Shown: positions 26,408 through 36,009 of the stretch, piece after piece
Numbering within the stretch: position 1 is the stretch's first letter
Layout of the letters: each line of letters starts with the position of its first letter
NCBI GenBank assembly: GCA_018266735.1
Contig: JAFDZT010000002.1
Coordinates: 484,439 to 548,438, forward strand
DNA length: 64,000 nt
Direction: 5' to 3'
Source: Bacteroidota bacterium
GTDB lineage: Bacteria > Bacteroidota > Ignavibacteria > Kapaibacteriales > Kapaibacteriaceae
Notes under the pieces: model-generated
What the model was told of the DNA's origin: nothing
Seen by the model: the letters and a program-made list of their open reading frames with translations, nothing else
Databases searched by the model: none
Program-made: the position numbers and the translations under genes

Positions 26408-27574
26408 ATGGGGGAGCAGCTGCGGGCATTCCAAGAACATGAGTGGGATGCGATCCGCGCATCGACGGACACATACGGAGAAGAGGCCATTGGTGCTGTG
26501 CTGCATGCACAGCAGACCTTTGCCTTCTTGCAGGAACTGGACGCCATCAATTGGTCGGACCAGCCATACATCGATGATCTTCCGCAGATCACGAAGGACT
26601 TCATCAACAACGATGCCATGCCACCATGGGCCACCGATGTAACGCGGCGGCAGATGGATCGCGCCTGTGCGGTGTTCGATGAAGCCGGTCCGATGTATGT
26701 GATCTCGCTCTTGCACAAGTCCTTGCCCGAATGCTATGCGGCCGCAAAGGGTGCGCATGTGCTCACGTCGACGGGTCGACTCGGTTCGTTTGCCAAAGGC
26801 GATCAACAGAGCATCGACATTCTGGTTCGCCGTGTGGTCGAGACAGCCCACTTCATTCTCGAAGTGATGGACGCGAAGAACTGGGACAGCGAATCGAAAC
26901 GTGCCATTCGTGTGATCAAGAAGATCCGCCTCTTCCATGCCGGTGTGCGCCTGATGCAATTGCAGAAGGGCACCTGGGACGAGGCCACGTATGGCAAGCC
27001 CATCAATCATGAAGATGAGCTGGGCACCCTACTCGCCTTTTCCTATGTGGCGTTGATGGGACTGCGCAAGCTCGGCGTCCACGTCGCACCGGAAGACGAA
27101 GAGGCCATCATCACGCATTGGCGCGTGGTGGGCTACTATCTGGGCATTGCCGACCATGCCCTGCCCACGTCGATGGCCCATGCGGCCGACCTGTGGCATG
27201 ATATTGATGTACGACAGTTCCGCGCGTCGGACGATGGCAAGCTGCTGACAAGTGCGCTCTCTGTCTTTCTCGAGAACGTCCTCTTCGACAAGCGTCTGCG
27301 CGGCATGCCGAACCACCTGATGAATCAGCTCATGGACACGCGCATGTTGAACATGCTTGGTGTGCCGTTGCACAAGGATGTGCAGAAGCATGAGTGGACA
27401 GGACTCGAACGATTCCTAACCTGGCTCTGCAATCTCTTCCTGCATATGGGTCCGATCGGACGTGCCATCTTCGGCTACCTGAGCAAGATGGTGATGATCT
27501 CCCTTGTCGAGATCTGGAATGGCAAGAAGCAAGTGCGCATTCTGTTGGAAACGGAACTGAAGCATATCCCCTGA
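26408..27574 (+). CDS. MpaB/Lcp-type oxygenase (DUF2236 family)
   Basis: 388 residues, largely helical. Diagnostic segments are LGSFAKGDQQSIDILVRR, then the R..ET.HFILEVMD helix near residues 137-155 and KIRLFHAGVRLML near residue 172, matching the R..T...V and VHA.VR patterns of the DUF2236 family. The family includes latex clearing protein, which uses a b-type haem to cleave polyisoprene, and MpaB', which cleaves a prenyl side chain in mycophenolic acid synthesis. The His in LFHAGVR is a candidate haem ligand. The C-terminus is amphipathic and may associate with the membrane. The next gene, 22 bases on, encodes a Pyr4-like terpene cyclase, so a polyprenyl or meroterpenoid substrate is a reasonable inference. 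TATCTTAC lies upstream as a possible promoter. Confidence 0.82.
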   Translation: MGEQLRAFQEHEWDAIRASTDTYGEEAIGAVLHAQQTFAFLQELDAINWSDQPYIDDLPQITKDFINNDAMPPWATDVTRRQMDRACAVFDEAGPMYVISLLHKSLPECYAAAKGAHVLTSTGRLGSFAKGDQQSIDILVRRVVETAHFILEVMDAKNWDSESKRAIRVIKKIRLFHAGVRLMQLQKGTWDEATYGKPINHEDELGTLLAFSYVALMGLRKLGVHVAPEDEEAIITHWRVVGYYLGIADHALPTSMAHAADLWHDIDVRQFRASDDGKLLTSALSVFLENVLFDKRLRGMPNHLMNQLMDTRMLNMLGVPLHKDVQKHEWTGLERFLTWLCNLFLHMGPIGRAIFGYLSKMVMISLVEIWNGKKQVRILLETELKHIP

Positions 27575-27596
27575 TCAATCGCGAGAGGCATTCATC

Positions 27597-28274
27597 ATGG
27601 ACCATGGATTGTTCAACATGCAGGACTATACTCTCACCGAGATGGTCCTCTTCGTTGTTGGATGTTACTTGTGGGTTGTTGCCTATGCCGTGATCATGCG
27701 CAACATCTGGAAGTATGGAAGCATCGAGATGCCCACGGTGGCAGGGACCGGGAACTTCGCATGGGAATTCGTGTGGTCGTGGATGTATATGACGGACATG
27801 GGATCTGTCTGCGTGATCGCGTACCGTGCCTGGTTCTTCCTGGACATCTTCATCTTCGGCGCACTGCTGAAGTACGGGAAGAAAGACACGGAACTTCCTG
27901 CGCTCAAGAAGAACTTCACGCTGTATGCGATCGTGATCACGATCATCTACGCAGTGATCTATATCGCCTTCAAGGAAACCGGATACGAAACACCCATTGG
28001 TGCGGTAACGGCGTTCTTGTTGAACGCCGTGATCTCCGTGTCGTATGTGTTCGACTACACGAAGTTCGCCGACACCATCTACTACTCACCGTGGGTGGCA
28101 TGGCTGAAGGCCATTGGGACGGGAACGAATTCCATTTTCATGTTCCTGCACTATCCCGACAATCATCTCATCCATCTTGCATGCGTGGTCATTGCCATTT
28201 TCGATGCGTGGTACATCTTCCTGATCACGAGAGATAGACTCCGCGGTAGAGCTGTGCCGCAACCAATTCGATAA
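27597..28274 (+). CDS. Pyr4/PaxB-like transmembrane terpene cyclase homologue
   Basis: 225 residues with about seven predicted transmembrane helices, the length and topology of the membrane terpene cyclases of fungal and bacterial meroterpenoid pathways. The segment GNFAWEFVWSW at about residues 52-62 matches the family NxxWEfv motif; Glu57 sits where Pyr4 has catalytic Glu63. YRAWFFLDIFIFGALLKYG is the second family block. Near the end, AIFDAWYIFL places Asp203 where Pyr4 has catalytic Asp218. These enzymes protonate a terminal alkene or epoxide of a polyprenyl chain to cyclise it. Gap of 22 bases after the MpaB-type oxygenase and 5 bases before the kinase/cyclase gene. Assignment is from motifs only; a seven-TM protein of other function is possible. 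Confidence 0.7.
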   Translation: MDHGLFNMQDYTLTEMVLFVVGCYLWVVAYAVIMRNIWKYGSIEMPTVAGTGNFAWEFVWSWMYMTDMGSVCVIAYRAWFFLDIFIFGALLKYGKKDTELPALKKNFTLYAIVITIIYAVIYIAFKETGYETPIGAVTAFLLNAVISVSYVFDYTKFADTIYYSPWVAWLKAIGTGTNSIFMFLHYPDNHLIHLACVVIAIFDAWYIFLITRDRLRGRAVPQPIR

Positions 28275-28279
28275 CATCC

Positions 28280-31200
28280 ATGTCGATCCTGTATCCGATC
28301 GGATATGATTCGTTTGAAGAGGTCCATCAGGCGTCCATGATGACCGTGCTTCGAGCGCGCAGACAAGCCGATGGCGTGACGGTGATCTTGAAGGCCGTGC
28401 ATGCGGACGAAGATCCGACCATCGCGACACGGGTCATCAATCATTACCTGATCGGCAAAGAGCTCGACATCCCCGGCGTTGCGCATGTCTACGATGTGTT
28501 GAAGAACGATCCATGGCTCTTCCTTGTCATGGAAGATGTAGGTCCGTTCACTCTCGAAGACCATCTGGCATCGACCACACCGAGACTTGACGAAACCTGC
28601 CGCCTTGCCGCCCTCATTGCAGATGCACTTTCTGCCCTGCATTCGCAGCGCGTCATCCACCGGGACCTCACCCCATCGAACGTTGTCCTTCGTCCGCACG
28701 ACGGAAGCGTGAGCATCATCGATCTTGGCATTTCTGCCCACCTCCCCGAACATGGTGATCTACCGGTTCCGGTGAGCATTCAGGGAACACTTCGGTATAT
28801 CGCGCCGGAGCAAACCGGACGTGTGCATCGTGGTATCGATCAACGTGCAGATCTCTACTCATTGGGTGTGATCCTTTATCGCATGATCTGCGGTCGGCTC
28901 CCCTTCGAGTCGAGCGACTCTGTTGAACTGCTCCATGCCCACCTTGCAACGGCGCCGCCACCCATTCGTGAGATCGTCGATGGCGTCCCGGATGTGTTGT
29001 GTACGATCGTCGAGCGACTTCTTGCAAAGAATCCGGATGACCGGTATCAGACGGCCTTCGGTCTGGCACACGACCTCCGTGCCGTGCGAGCGGCACTGCG
29101 TGACAACGATGCCTTGCAACGCATCGTGCTTGGAAGTCGCGATGTGTACGACAGACTGTCCATCCCCAACATCATCCTTGGACGAACGCGCGAACTGCAT
29201 CGCATGCGAAGCATCTACGATGCAATGCGGCTTGGCGGAATGTCGTACGTCGAGATCGATGGTCCGGCCGGCAGTGGCAAGTCAGGTCTGGTCGACGCGT
29301 TCTGCGTTGAGCGACTCGCCGAAGGTGTTCTCGTTGTGCGCGGGAAGTACGACGAAGTGCAGCGTGGCGTTCCCTTTGCCGGCTTCGTCCAAGCATTGCG
29401 CGAACTGGTGCGACATGTACACCGTCAGTCTCCCGACGTCATCGATCTGTGGAGAAGCAGACTGCAGTCTGCGCTTGAGTCCTTTGGAAGTGTTCTTGCC
29501 GCCATTCTCCCCGAGATCGAGTCCATCATCGGTACGCAGGATGACGTTGCCAACCTTGCCGCCGTCGACGCGGAAGCGCGATTCAACGTAGCGATGACGG
29601 CATTGATGTCGGCGATCGGTACGCAGGACCATCCGGTGATCGTCGTGCTCGAGGATCTTCAGTGGGCCGATACGGCCTCACGTCTGCTGCTCTCCACCCT
29701 TCTCACATCGGGGAAATGCGATCACGTGATGGTGATCGCCACCAGTCGCGAAGCAGAGATCACGAAGCTCGCTCCAACGAACCACAGCACAATTCATCTT
29801 GGTCCCCTCACGCGCGAAGACGTTGGCGAATTCCTGCAGCTCTGTTTGCACAGATCGGCGGCTGATCTCGACCAACTCACGCGTGCCGTCTTTGCAAGTA
29901 CGGATGGGAATCCCTTCGTTCTCCGTCAGTACATCGAACACTTGCATCGCACCGGTGCATTGAAGTTCGATAGTGCTCAACACATGTGGACGTGGGACGA
30001 GCGTGCGCAGACGCCAACAGCAGCGTCGTCGAACGTCGATCAGCTCGTGGCGCAAGGTCTAGAGGCCATGGACGAGCGATCACGCAAGGTCCTGGTTGTT
30101 GCATCGTTTGCCGGCTATTCGTTCACCGTGGCCGACGTTGCCGTGGTACTGACCACAGACGATGTTGATATCGACAGTGCCGTGGCCGATGGAATTCGTG
30201 GTGGCATCATCGCCGATGTCTATAGCGATGATGGTGATCACTCGTATCGCTTCGTCCACGACCGTATCCGTACGGTCATGTATGAATCGATCCCGACCTC
30301 CGAGCGAGAGTTGATCCACTATCGCTACGCTTGTTCCGGCCTTGGAGACAACATCGACGACGATTCCGATGCCGTCTTTGTCTTTGCCGAACACATTCGA
30401 TATGGTCTTCCCGCCTTCGAACAACATCATGAGCGGATCGCGGCCGCCAAGGCCTGCTTAACAGCAGCACGTCTTGCACGGAAGAGCGTTGCCTTCCAGA
30501 GTGCCATCATCTATTTGGAGACGGCCACGGCTCTCATGACAGGGATCGATGTGGATGCGTCGCTTCGCATTCCCATCCTCGTCCTGCTTGCAGAATGTGA
30601 AGGTGCACAAGGGAACGACCCTGTCGCCCGCTCGCTATACGAGCAGGTGTTGGCCGAGGTCACCGATCCATTGGAACGCGGTCGGATCCTCGAACAGCGT
30701 ATGCAGCTGCATAACGTGGCCAGCAGATTCGACAGTGTGCTCGAAGATGGGATCGAAGCGCTTCGTGGTCTTGGTATGAAGTTCCCTCGCAAGGTAGGTC
30801 CGCTGCAAGTGGTGTGGTCACTCATCATGGCGCGCTACTATCGAGGCAGAAGATCGACAGCGGAGGCAGAATGGCGTCCTGTACTTACCGATGAACGGCT
30901 GATCCTGATCAGCTCCATTCTCAATGGATTCAGTGCTGCTGCCTACTACACAAGTACCGACCTCTTCACGTATGTGTTCATGTTGCGTGCACAGATCACG
31001 TTGCGGTATGGGCATGCGTCCCCAACGTTCGACGCCTATTCCACCTACGGTGTCATCTTGTCGGTCCTTGGTATCCGCACCACCGGCGAGGCCTACGGAA
31101 AGCTCTCGGTCACATTGAGCGATCGATTCTCGGACCAGGGCGCACGTTCGCGATCGCTATTCAACTACGGATGCATGATCGCGCATTGGACCCACGATGC

Positions 31201-33286
31201 ACACATCAGTTTGCAGGCGCTGGAGCAAGCATCGGAAGCAGCGCTCGCCGCCGGCGATCAATTGTATGTGGCCTACAGCGAGGGTGTTGCATTGCAAACA
31301 CGTTTCTTCCTTGGTGCCTCGCTGCCTTCCCTTGAGCAACAAGCACGCGCATCGCTTGCGTTGCTCCGTCGTGTGTACCAACGCGTCGAGACGTTACCGA
31401 TCGCAGCATCCACGTACTACCTGATGTTCAGTCAGCTTCATAAGGGGCTGACCGGAAGTGCTGCCATCGAACGCGATCTGAACGACGCCGAGTTCGATTC
31501 GGATGCCTATGTGGCGGCACTCGAAGCGGTCAAGAACGCAACAGGTCTTGGCGTATGGTATGGAACGCTCTGTGTGAACGCCGTGATCAATGCCGACGAA
31601 GAACGTGCTATTCGGTATGCGGAGATCCAGCAGAAGTACAAACAAGGTCTGATGGGTCAGGTGATCGGTATCGAGATCTGGTTCTTCAACGCACTCGCCT
31701 ACCTTGGAATGGCCCTTCGCGGTCAACAGCCCGTGGATCGACGAACAGTGCGCTTGGGTAAACGCCTTGCGAAGAAGTTCGCCGGATGGGCACGCTCATC
31801 CCCCGAGACGTTCACTGCACGCGCACGTGTGCTGAAGGGACTGGTGCATCTCGTAGATGGCGAGAACCACAAGGCAATGGACGTCCTGCACGAAGCTGTG
31901 GACGATGCGCGATTGCGCGGGTTCACCCATGTAGAGGCCTTGGCCCTTGAATGGCTTGCCGTTGCTGCGTCGCGATCCGGTCATGCAGATGCTGCAGAAC
32001 ATTATCGCGAGCGAAGTGCGTCGGTGTTCGAGTCGTGGGGCGCAACCCATGCTGCCCACCGACTACGTCCGCGACGGTCCGTTACCGAGCGTGCACCCAC
32101 CGTGCATTCCTCCGTTTCCCTCGGCACCACGCTTGCAGAAGGAGCAGATGTCGTCGACATCGTCGGTATCCTTCGCGCGGCGAATGCCCTTGCCAGCGAG
32201 ATCCACCTGGAAGATCTGGTGCAACGCATGGTGTCGATCGTGCTGCAGATCGGTGGTGCGGACAGAGCACTCTTGCTCTTCGTGGACAAGCAAGGCGACG
32301 CAAGTGTACAAGCAGAGGCGCGCTCGGACGAGAGCACCGATGTGCGAGAGTATTGCGTACCCGCCGTGTTCGAAGCCGCGCGCACGGGTGAAACGGTGAT
32401 CGTGGATGATGCGCGGGTGGATCTGCGATTCGGTATCGACCGCTATGTGCGCGCCACAGGGATGCTATCCATTCTCAGCATGCCTATTCTGCATCAGGGA
32501 AAGATGATGGGCGTGCTGTATCTGGAGAACTCACTCTCTTCGCAAGCATTCACGCCCGATCGCACGCAGATCCTGCACATGTTGAGCAGTCAGATCGCCG
32601 TGTCGCTCGAGAATGCCCGACTCTACCGAGAGCAGCAACAACTCACATCGTCGTTCGCACGATTCGTCCCAACAGAGTTCCTCGAATCTCTCGAGAAGCA
32701 CACCGTTGTGGACGTTGTGCTCGGTGATGCCGTGCGTCGAACGATGACGGTGATGTTCGCCGACATTCGACGGTTCACGTCGTTGTCCGAACACATGAAC
32801 GTCGACGATAACTTCCGATTCCTGAACACCTACCTGCAATACATCGAGCCCGACGTGTACACGAACGGCGGCTTCATCGACAAGTACATCGGCGATGCCG
32901 TGATGGCCCTCTTCCCCGGTGGCGCCGACGCTGCCGTCCAGGCCGCCATTTCCATGCAGCACAGCATTGCACGGTACAATGAGGAGCGAAGGCGGCAAGG
33001 CCTGGAAACCATCGAGGTGGGCATCGGCCTCCATACCGGAGAAGTGATGTTGGGAACGGTGGGCTCGGCGCACCGCATGGACACCACGGCCATTGGCGAC
33101 ACCGTCAACCTCGCATCGCGTGTCGAGAATCTTACCAAGAGCACGAGTGCTGCCGTGTTGATCACCGGAGCAACGTTTGATGCATTGGAGCATCCGTCGC
33201 AATTTGTCACCCGCCGCGTTGGAGAGGAAACCGTTCGCGGTCGTTCCGAAGCACTCACCATCTATGAAGTGATCATCGCACCATGA
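28280..33286 (+). CDS. Giant Ser/Thr kinase-AAA ATPase-GAF-class III nucleotide cyclase
   Basis: 1668 residues. Residues 1-270 form a Ser/Thr kinase (VILKAV Lys, HRDLTPSNVVL near 127, DLG instead of DFG near 148, GTLRYIAPEQ). A signalling ATPase follows (GRTRELHRMRSIYDAM; Walker A GPAGSGKSG near 328; VIVVLEDLQWAD Walker B). Residues 650-1290 are a helical, TPR-like scaffold. A GAF domain spans about 1312-1447. The C-terminal class III cyclase has MFADIRRFTSLSE near 1490, DKYIGDAVMALFPG near 1535 and AIGDTVNLASRVE near 1604, so both metal Asp residues and the transition-state Asn/Arg are present. It probably makes cAMP or cGMP in response to a ligand sensed by GAF and gated by kinase/ATPase. 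Its stop overlaps the next start (ATGA), coupling it to a membrane protein. Confidence 0.93.
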   Translation: MSILYPIGYDSFEEVHQASMMTVLRARRQADGVTVILKAVHADEDPTIATRVINHYLIGKELDIPGVAHVYDVLKNDPWLFLVMEDVGPFTLEDHLASTTPRLDETCRLAALIADALSALHSQRVIHRDLTPSNVVLRPHDGSVSIIDLGISAHLPEHGDLPVPVSIQGTLRYIAPEQTGRVHRGIDQRADLYSLGVILYRMICGRLPFESSDSVELLHAHLATAPPPIREIVDGVPDVLCTIVERLLAKNPDDRYQTAFGLAHDLRAVRAALRDNDALQRIVLGSRDVYDRLSIPNIILGRTRELHRMRSIYDAMRLGGMSYVEIDGPAGSGKSGLVDAFCVERLAEGVLVVRGKYDEVQRGVPFAGFVQALRELVRHVHRQSPDVIDLWRSRLQSALESFGSVLAAILPEIESIIGTQDDVANLAAVDAEARFNVAMTALMSAIGTQDHPVIVVLEDLQWADTASRLLLSTLLTSGKCDHVMVIATSREAEITKLAPTNHSTIHLGPLTREDVGEFLQLCLHRSAADLDQLTRAVFASTDGNPFVLRQYIEHLHRTGALKFDSAQHMWTWDERAQTPTAASSNVDQLVAQGLEAMDERSRKVLVVASFAGYSFTVADVAVVLTTDDVDIDSAVADGIRGGIIADVYSDDGDHSYRFVHDRIRTVMYESIPTSERELIHYRYACSGLGDNIDDDSDAVFVFAEHIRYGLPAFEQHHERIAAAKACLTAARLARKSVAFQSAIIYLETATALMTGIDVDASLRIPILVLLAECEGAQGNDPVARSLYEQVLAEVTDPLERGRILEQRMQLHNVASRFDSVLEDGIEALRGLGMKFPRKVGPLQVVWSLIMARYYRGRRSTAEAEWRPVLTDERLILISSILNGFSAAAYYTSTDLFTYVFMLRAQITLRYGHASPTFDAYSTYGVILSVLGIRTTGEAYGKLSVTLSDRFSDQGARSRSLFNYGCMIAHWTHDAHISLQALEQASEAALAAGDQLYVAYSEGVALQTRFFLGASLPSLEQQARASLALLRRVYQRVETLPIAASTYYLMFSQLHKGLTGSAAIERDLNDAEFDSDAYVAALEAVKNATGLGVWYGTLCVNAVINADEERAIRYAEIQQKYKQGLMGQVIGIEIWFFNALAYLGMALRGQQPVDRRTVRLGKRLAKKFAGWARSSPETFTARARVLKGLVHLVDGENHKAMDVLHEAVDDARLRGFTHVEALALEWLAVAASRSGHADAAEHYRERSASVFESWGATHAAHRLRPRRSVTERAPTVHSSVSLGTTLAEGADVVDIVGILRAANALASEIHLEDLVQRMVSIVLQIGGADRALLLFVDKQGDASVQAEARSDESTDVREYCVPAVFEAARTGETVIVDDARVDLRFGIDRYVRATGMLSILSMPILHQGKMMGVLYLENSLSSQAFTPDRTQILHMLSSQIAVSLENARLYREQQQLTSSFARFVPTEFLESLEKHTVVDVVLGDAVRRTMTVMFADIRRFTSLSEHMNVDDNFRFLNTYLQYIEPDVYTNGGFIDKYIGDAVMALFPGGADAAVQAAISMQHSIARYNEERRRQGLETIEVGIGLHTGEVMLGTVGSAHRMDTTAIGDTVNLASRVENLTKSTSAAVLITGATFDALEHPSQFVTRRVGEETVRGRSEALTIYEVIIAP

Positions 33287-34068
33287 CGCATGTTCTTCTG
33301 AGTATACCGTGGCCCATCCTCGTGGGCCTTGTGATCACCATCGTCTGCTCCGTCTTCATCGGTGGACTTCATCTTGTACGACGCCGCGCCATCCTTGGCA
33401 ACTTGCGCGATAGTCATGATGTGGCGGGCTTCGCCTATGGCGTTGTTGGCGTGGTCTATGCTGTGCTCCTTGGATTCATGGTCCTGAAGTCGTACGACAA
33501 GTCCGTGGCCGTGCACGATGCCTTGAACGACGAGGCACGCGTCCTCCTCGACCTCGGTCATCACAGTCTTGCCTTCCCCGACTCCGTGAGCAAGACCATG
33601 CGCGCTGGTCTCCTTCAATACGCCCACACCGTGATCGAACACGAATGGCCGCAGATGGGCCATCATGCAAAGCTCAGCGATGATCGCACCTCCATAGATG
33701 CACTGTGGCGTCTCTACTTGGCGCAACAACCTGTGTCCCAGCGCGAGTATGTGTGGTTCGATCATTCGATCAACCTGATCGACGATCTCAGCGATGCACG
33801 ACTACGTCGGCAGGTGGCCTCACGCGAAGGCATTCGTCCCATGATGTGGGGTCTGCTCATCATTGGTGGCATGATCGTCGTCGTCTTCCTCTATCTCTTC
33901 GAAGTGAAGGGCACGTTCCGACACTCCCTCTTCCTTTCGTTGATCGCCGGATCGATCACCTTCGTCTTGCTCGTGATCCTGGCCTTCGACCATCCGTTCA
34001 CGGGTCCCAGCGGCATCGAGCCCACCATGCTCGAGAACGTCGTACGGCATTTGTCAGACCTGCCCTAG
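33283..34068 (+). CDS. Bestrophin-like membrane protein (DUF4239)
   Basis: 261 residues. Two N-terminal transmembrane helices (about residues 8-28 and 48-66) flank a short loop with [25 protein letters not shown], the signature of the DUF4239 bestrophin-like family. A long soluble helical middle and two C-terminal helices (about 188-208 and 214-236) follow. The family is predicted to form anion-channel-like membrane pores, but no member function is well established. Translationally coupled to the nucleotide-cyclase gene by a 4-base ATGA overlap, so it could be the output or partner of that signalling protein. No cyclic-nucleotide-binding domain is visible, which weakens a direct gating model. 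Confidence 0.82.
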   Translation: MTHVLLSIPWPILVGLVITIVCSVFIGGLHLVRRRAILGNLRDSHDVAGFAYGVVGVVYAVLLGFMVLKSYDKSVAVHDALNDEARVLLDLGHHSLAFPDSVSKTMRAGLLQYAHTVIEHEWPQMGHHAKLSDDRTSIDALWRLYLAQQPVSQREYVWFDHSINLIDDLSDARLRRQVASREGIRPMMWGLLIIGGMIVVVFLYLFEVKGTFRHSLFLSLIAGSITFVLLVILAFDHPFTGPSGIEPTMLENVVRHLSDLP

Positions 34069-34120
34069 AACCCACACCGGACCGCGTACTAGTTCGACGG
34101 TTCATTCGTCACTGCACGCT

Positions 34121-35437
34121 ATGAACATCAACAAGCTCACCCTGAAGGCCCAAGAGGCCGTACAAAAGGCTCAGGAGATCGCCTCCGGATATCAGAACCA
34201 GGCGCTTGAGCCCATTCACCTCCTTGCCGCCCTGATCCAGGATTCGCAGGGCATCGTTCCGCCGTTGCTGCAGAAGACCGGTGCGTCGATGAACTTTCTG
34301 AAGATCAAGGTCAACGAACTCATGGAGCGCCTGCCGAAGGTGCAAGGTGTTTCGGGCACGCATCTCTCCTCCGACCTGAATGCCGTGATGCAAACGGCCT
34401 TCAAAGAGGCGCAGGACATGAAGGATGAATACGTGAGCACGGAGCACGCGCTCATGGCCTTGGCAGAATCACGGACGTCGGCAGGACAACTACTCAAGGA
34501 CCAAGGTGTCACGCGCGATGCCATCATGAAAGTGCTGGCCGAGATCCGTGGTGACCGCAAGATCACCGACCAAAACCCTGAAGACAAGTATCAGTCGCTG
34601 CAGAAGTATGCGCGCAACTTGAACGAAGAAGCACGCAAAGGAAAGATCGATCCCGTGATCGGTCGTGAAGACGAGATCCGACGCGTCTTGCAAGTGCTCT
34701 CCCGTCGCACCAAGAACAACCCCGTGCTCATCGGAGAACCGGGCGTTGGCAAGACGGCCATCGTCGAGGGCATTGCGCAGCGCATCGTTTCGGGCGACGT
34801 GCCGGAATCGCTGAAGAGCAAGACCATCTATTCGCTCGACATGGGTGCGCTCATCGCGGGCACGAGTTTTCGCGGTCAGTTCGAAGAACGTCTAAAGGCC
34901 GTTGTCCAAGAGGTCACCGACAGTGATGGCGAGTTCATCCTCTTCATCGATGAGCTGCATACGCTTGTTGGAGCCGGAGCCACGGGTGGCGCCATGGATG
35001 CCGCCAACATCCTCAAGCCCGCCCTTGCGCGCGGCGATCTGCGTGCCATTGGTGCCACCACGCTCGACGAGTATCAGAAGTACCTCGAGAAAGATGCGGC
35101 GCTCGAACGACGGTTCCAGAAGGTCAACGTCGACGAGCCCAGTGTGGACGATACCATCTCCATCCTTCGCGGACTCAAAGAACGCTATGAAGTGCATCAT
35201 GGTGTTCGCATCACCGATGCCGCCATCGTTGCAGCCGCACAGCTCAGCAATCGGTATATTACCAACAGATTCTTGCCCGATAAGGCCATCGACCTTGTGG
35301 ATGAAGCAGCATCGAAGCTCCGCATCGAGATCGACTCCATGCCCGAAGAAGTGGATTCCCTTGAACGCAGGATCCGTCAGCTCGAGATCGAGCGACAGGC
35401 ATTGCTCCGTGAGTTAGGTGAATCATCGTCTGCATGA
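34121..35437 (+). CDS. Half-length ClpB: N domain plus first AAA+ module only
   Basis: 438 residues against about 860 for ClpB. Residues 1-145 are a Clp N domain with two repeats ([23 protein letters not shown]). The first AAA+ module follows: Walker A GEPGVGKT near 205, [16 protein letters not shown], Arg finger region ALERRFQKV near 328 and [20 protein letters not shown]. The sequence ends where the coiled-coil M domain begins ([19 protein letters not shown], then a short LGESSSA tail), and the second AAA+ module is absent. Downstream DNA shows no ClpB remnant in any frame; the next gene overlaps the stop by 4 bases, so this is a settled truncation, not a fresh frameshift. It lacks the parts needed for normal disaggregase threading and may be a regulatory or specialised paralogue. 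Confidence 0.9.
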   Translation: MNINKLTLKAQEAVQKAQEIASGYQNQALEPIHLLAALIQDSQGIVPPLLQKTGASMNFLKIKVNELMERLPKVQGVSGTHLSSDLNAVMQTAFKEAQDMKDEYVSTEHALMALAESRTSAGQLLKDQGVTRDAIMKVLAEIRGDRKITDQNPEDKYQSLQKYARNLNEEARKGKIDPVIGREDEIRRVLQVLSRRTKNNPVLIGEPGVGKTAIVEGIAQRIVSGDVPESLKSKTIYSLDMGALIAGTSFRGQFEERLKAVVQEVTDSDGEFILFIDELHTLVGAGATGGAMDAANILKPALARGDLRAIGATTLDEYQKYLEKDAALERRFQKVNVDEPSVDDTISILRGLKERYEVHHGVRITDAAIVAAAQLSNRYITNRFLPDKAIDLVDEAASKLRIEIDSMPEEVDSLERRIRQLEIERQALLRELGESSSA

Positions 35438-36009
35438 CAGCATTTGCAACCATCCCTCGAACCCGCCGTGAGCGCTTGCGCATGGCGGGTTTCTTGTTTG
35501 TGCTCGTCTGCGGATTTGCCTGCACGTATCTGTTGATGGAACCCTTCCCCTCGCCCATTCTTCCGGGCTTTGCACGCGTGCCCGATGAGCGCGACACCGT
35601 GGCGATGGAGATCCCGCTCGTCATTGTCGTCTCCGCAAACAACACGTCCGACACCCTCTCGGCCCAAGAGCTCTTTGCCGAAACGCGCAACGTGAATGCC
35701 ATCGAGCTCTTGCGCACTACGTTCTATCATGAGCGCGAGTCGCCCGTGATCGCGCGCGCCGAGGGACGTGGATTGTATCACACGCTCAAAGAACTCCGTC
35801 GGTCCATGCGCACCTGGTTCGCTTCTGTTGTCCCGGCCGTGCAACGTTCCTTTCGTCGCAACGGCAACATCGATGCCTCATCACGCGCATGGCTGTTCGC
35901 ACGCGTGCAAGCCATCCGTCCGCACACCACGGCACAACGCATTCGCGTGGAGTGGTTCGAGACCGATGCCACAGTGCCGTTCGACATTGTCGAGGTGAGT
36001 GCACCATGA
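35434..36009 (+). CDS. Membrane-anchored protein of unknown function
   Basis: 191 residues. After a basic N-terminus (PRTRRERLR) there is one transmembrane helix (about residues 17-34), then [23 protein letters not shown] and a soluble, probably periplasmic domain with many Arg residues. No family recognised. It is joined to the half ClpB by an ATGA overlap and to the next multi-spanning protein by another, so the three are translated together. Proteins of this kind often accompany HTTM/DoxX-like membrane proteins as a small partner, which is an inference from context only. Confidence 0.7.
   Translation: MTAFATIPRTRRERLRMAGFLFVLVCGFACTYLLMEPFPSPILPGFARVPDERDTVAMEIPLVIVVSANNTSDTLSAQELFAETRNVNAIELLRTTFYHERESPVIARAEGRGLYHTLKELRRSMRTWFASVVPAVQRSFRRNGNIDASSRAWLFARVQAIRPHTTAQRIRVEWFETDATVPFDIVEVSAP

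Noticed and set aside
28280..34068. Defence system of the Pycsar or CBASS type
   Set aside because: The cyclase is fused to kinase, ATPase and GAF domains, the membrane partner lacks a nucleotide-binding domain, and no other defence genes surround it; kept only as a signalling pair.
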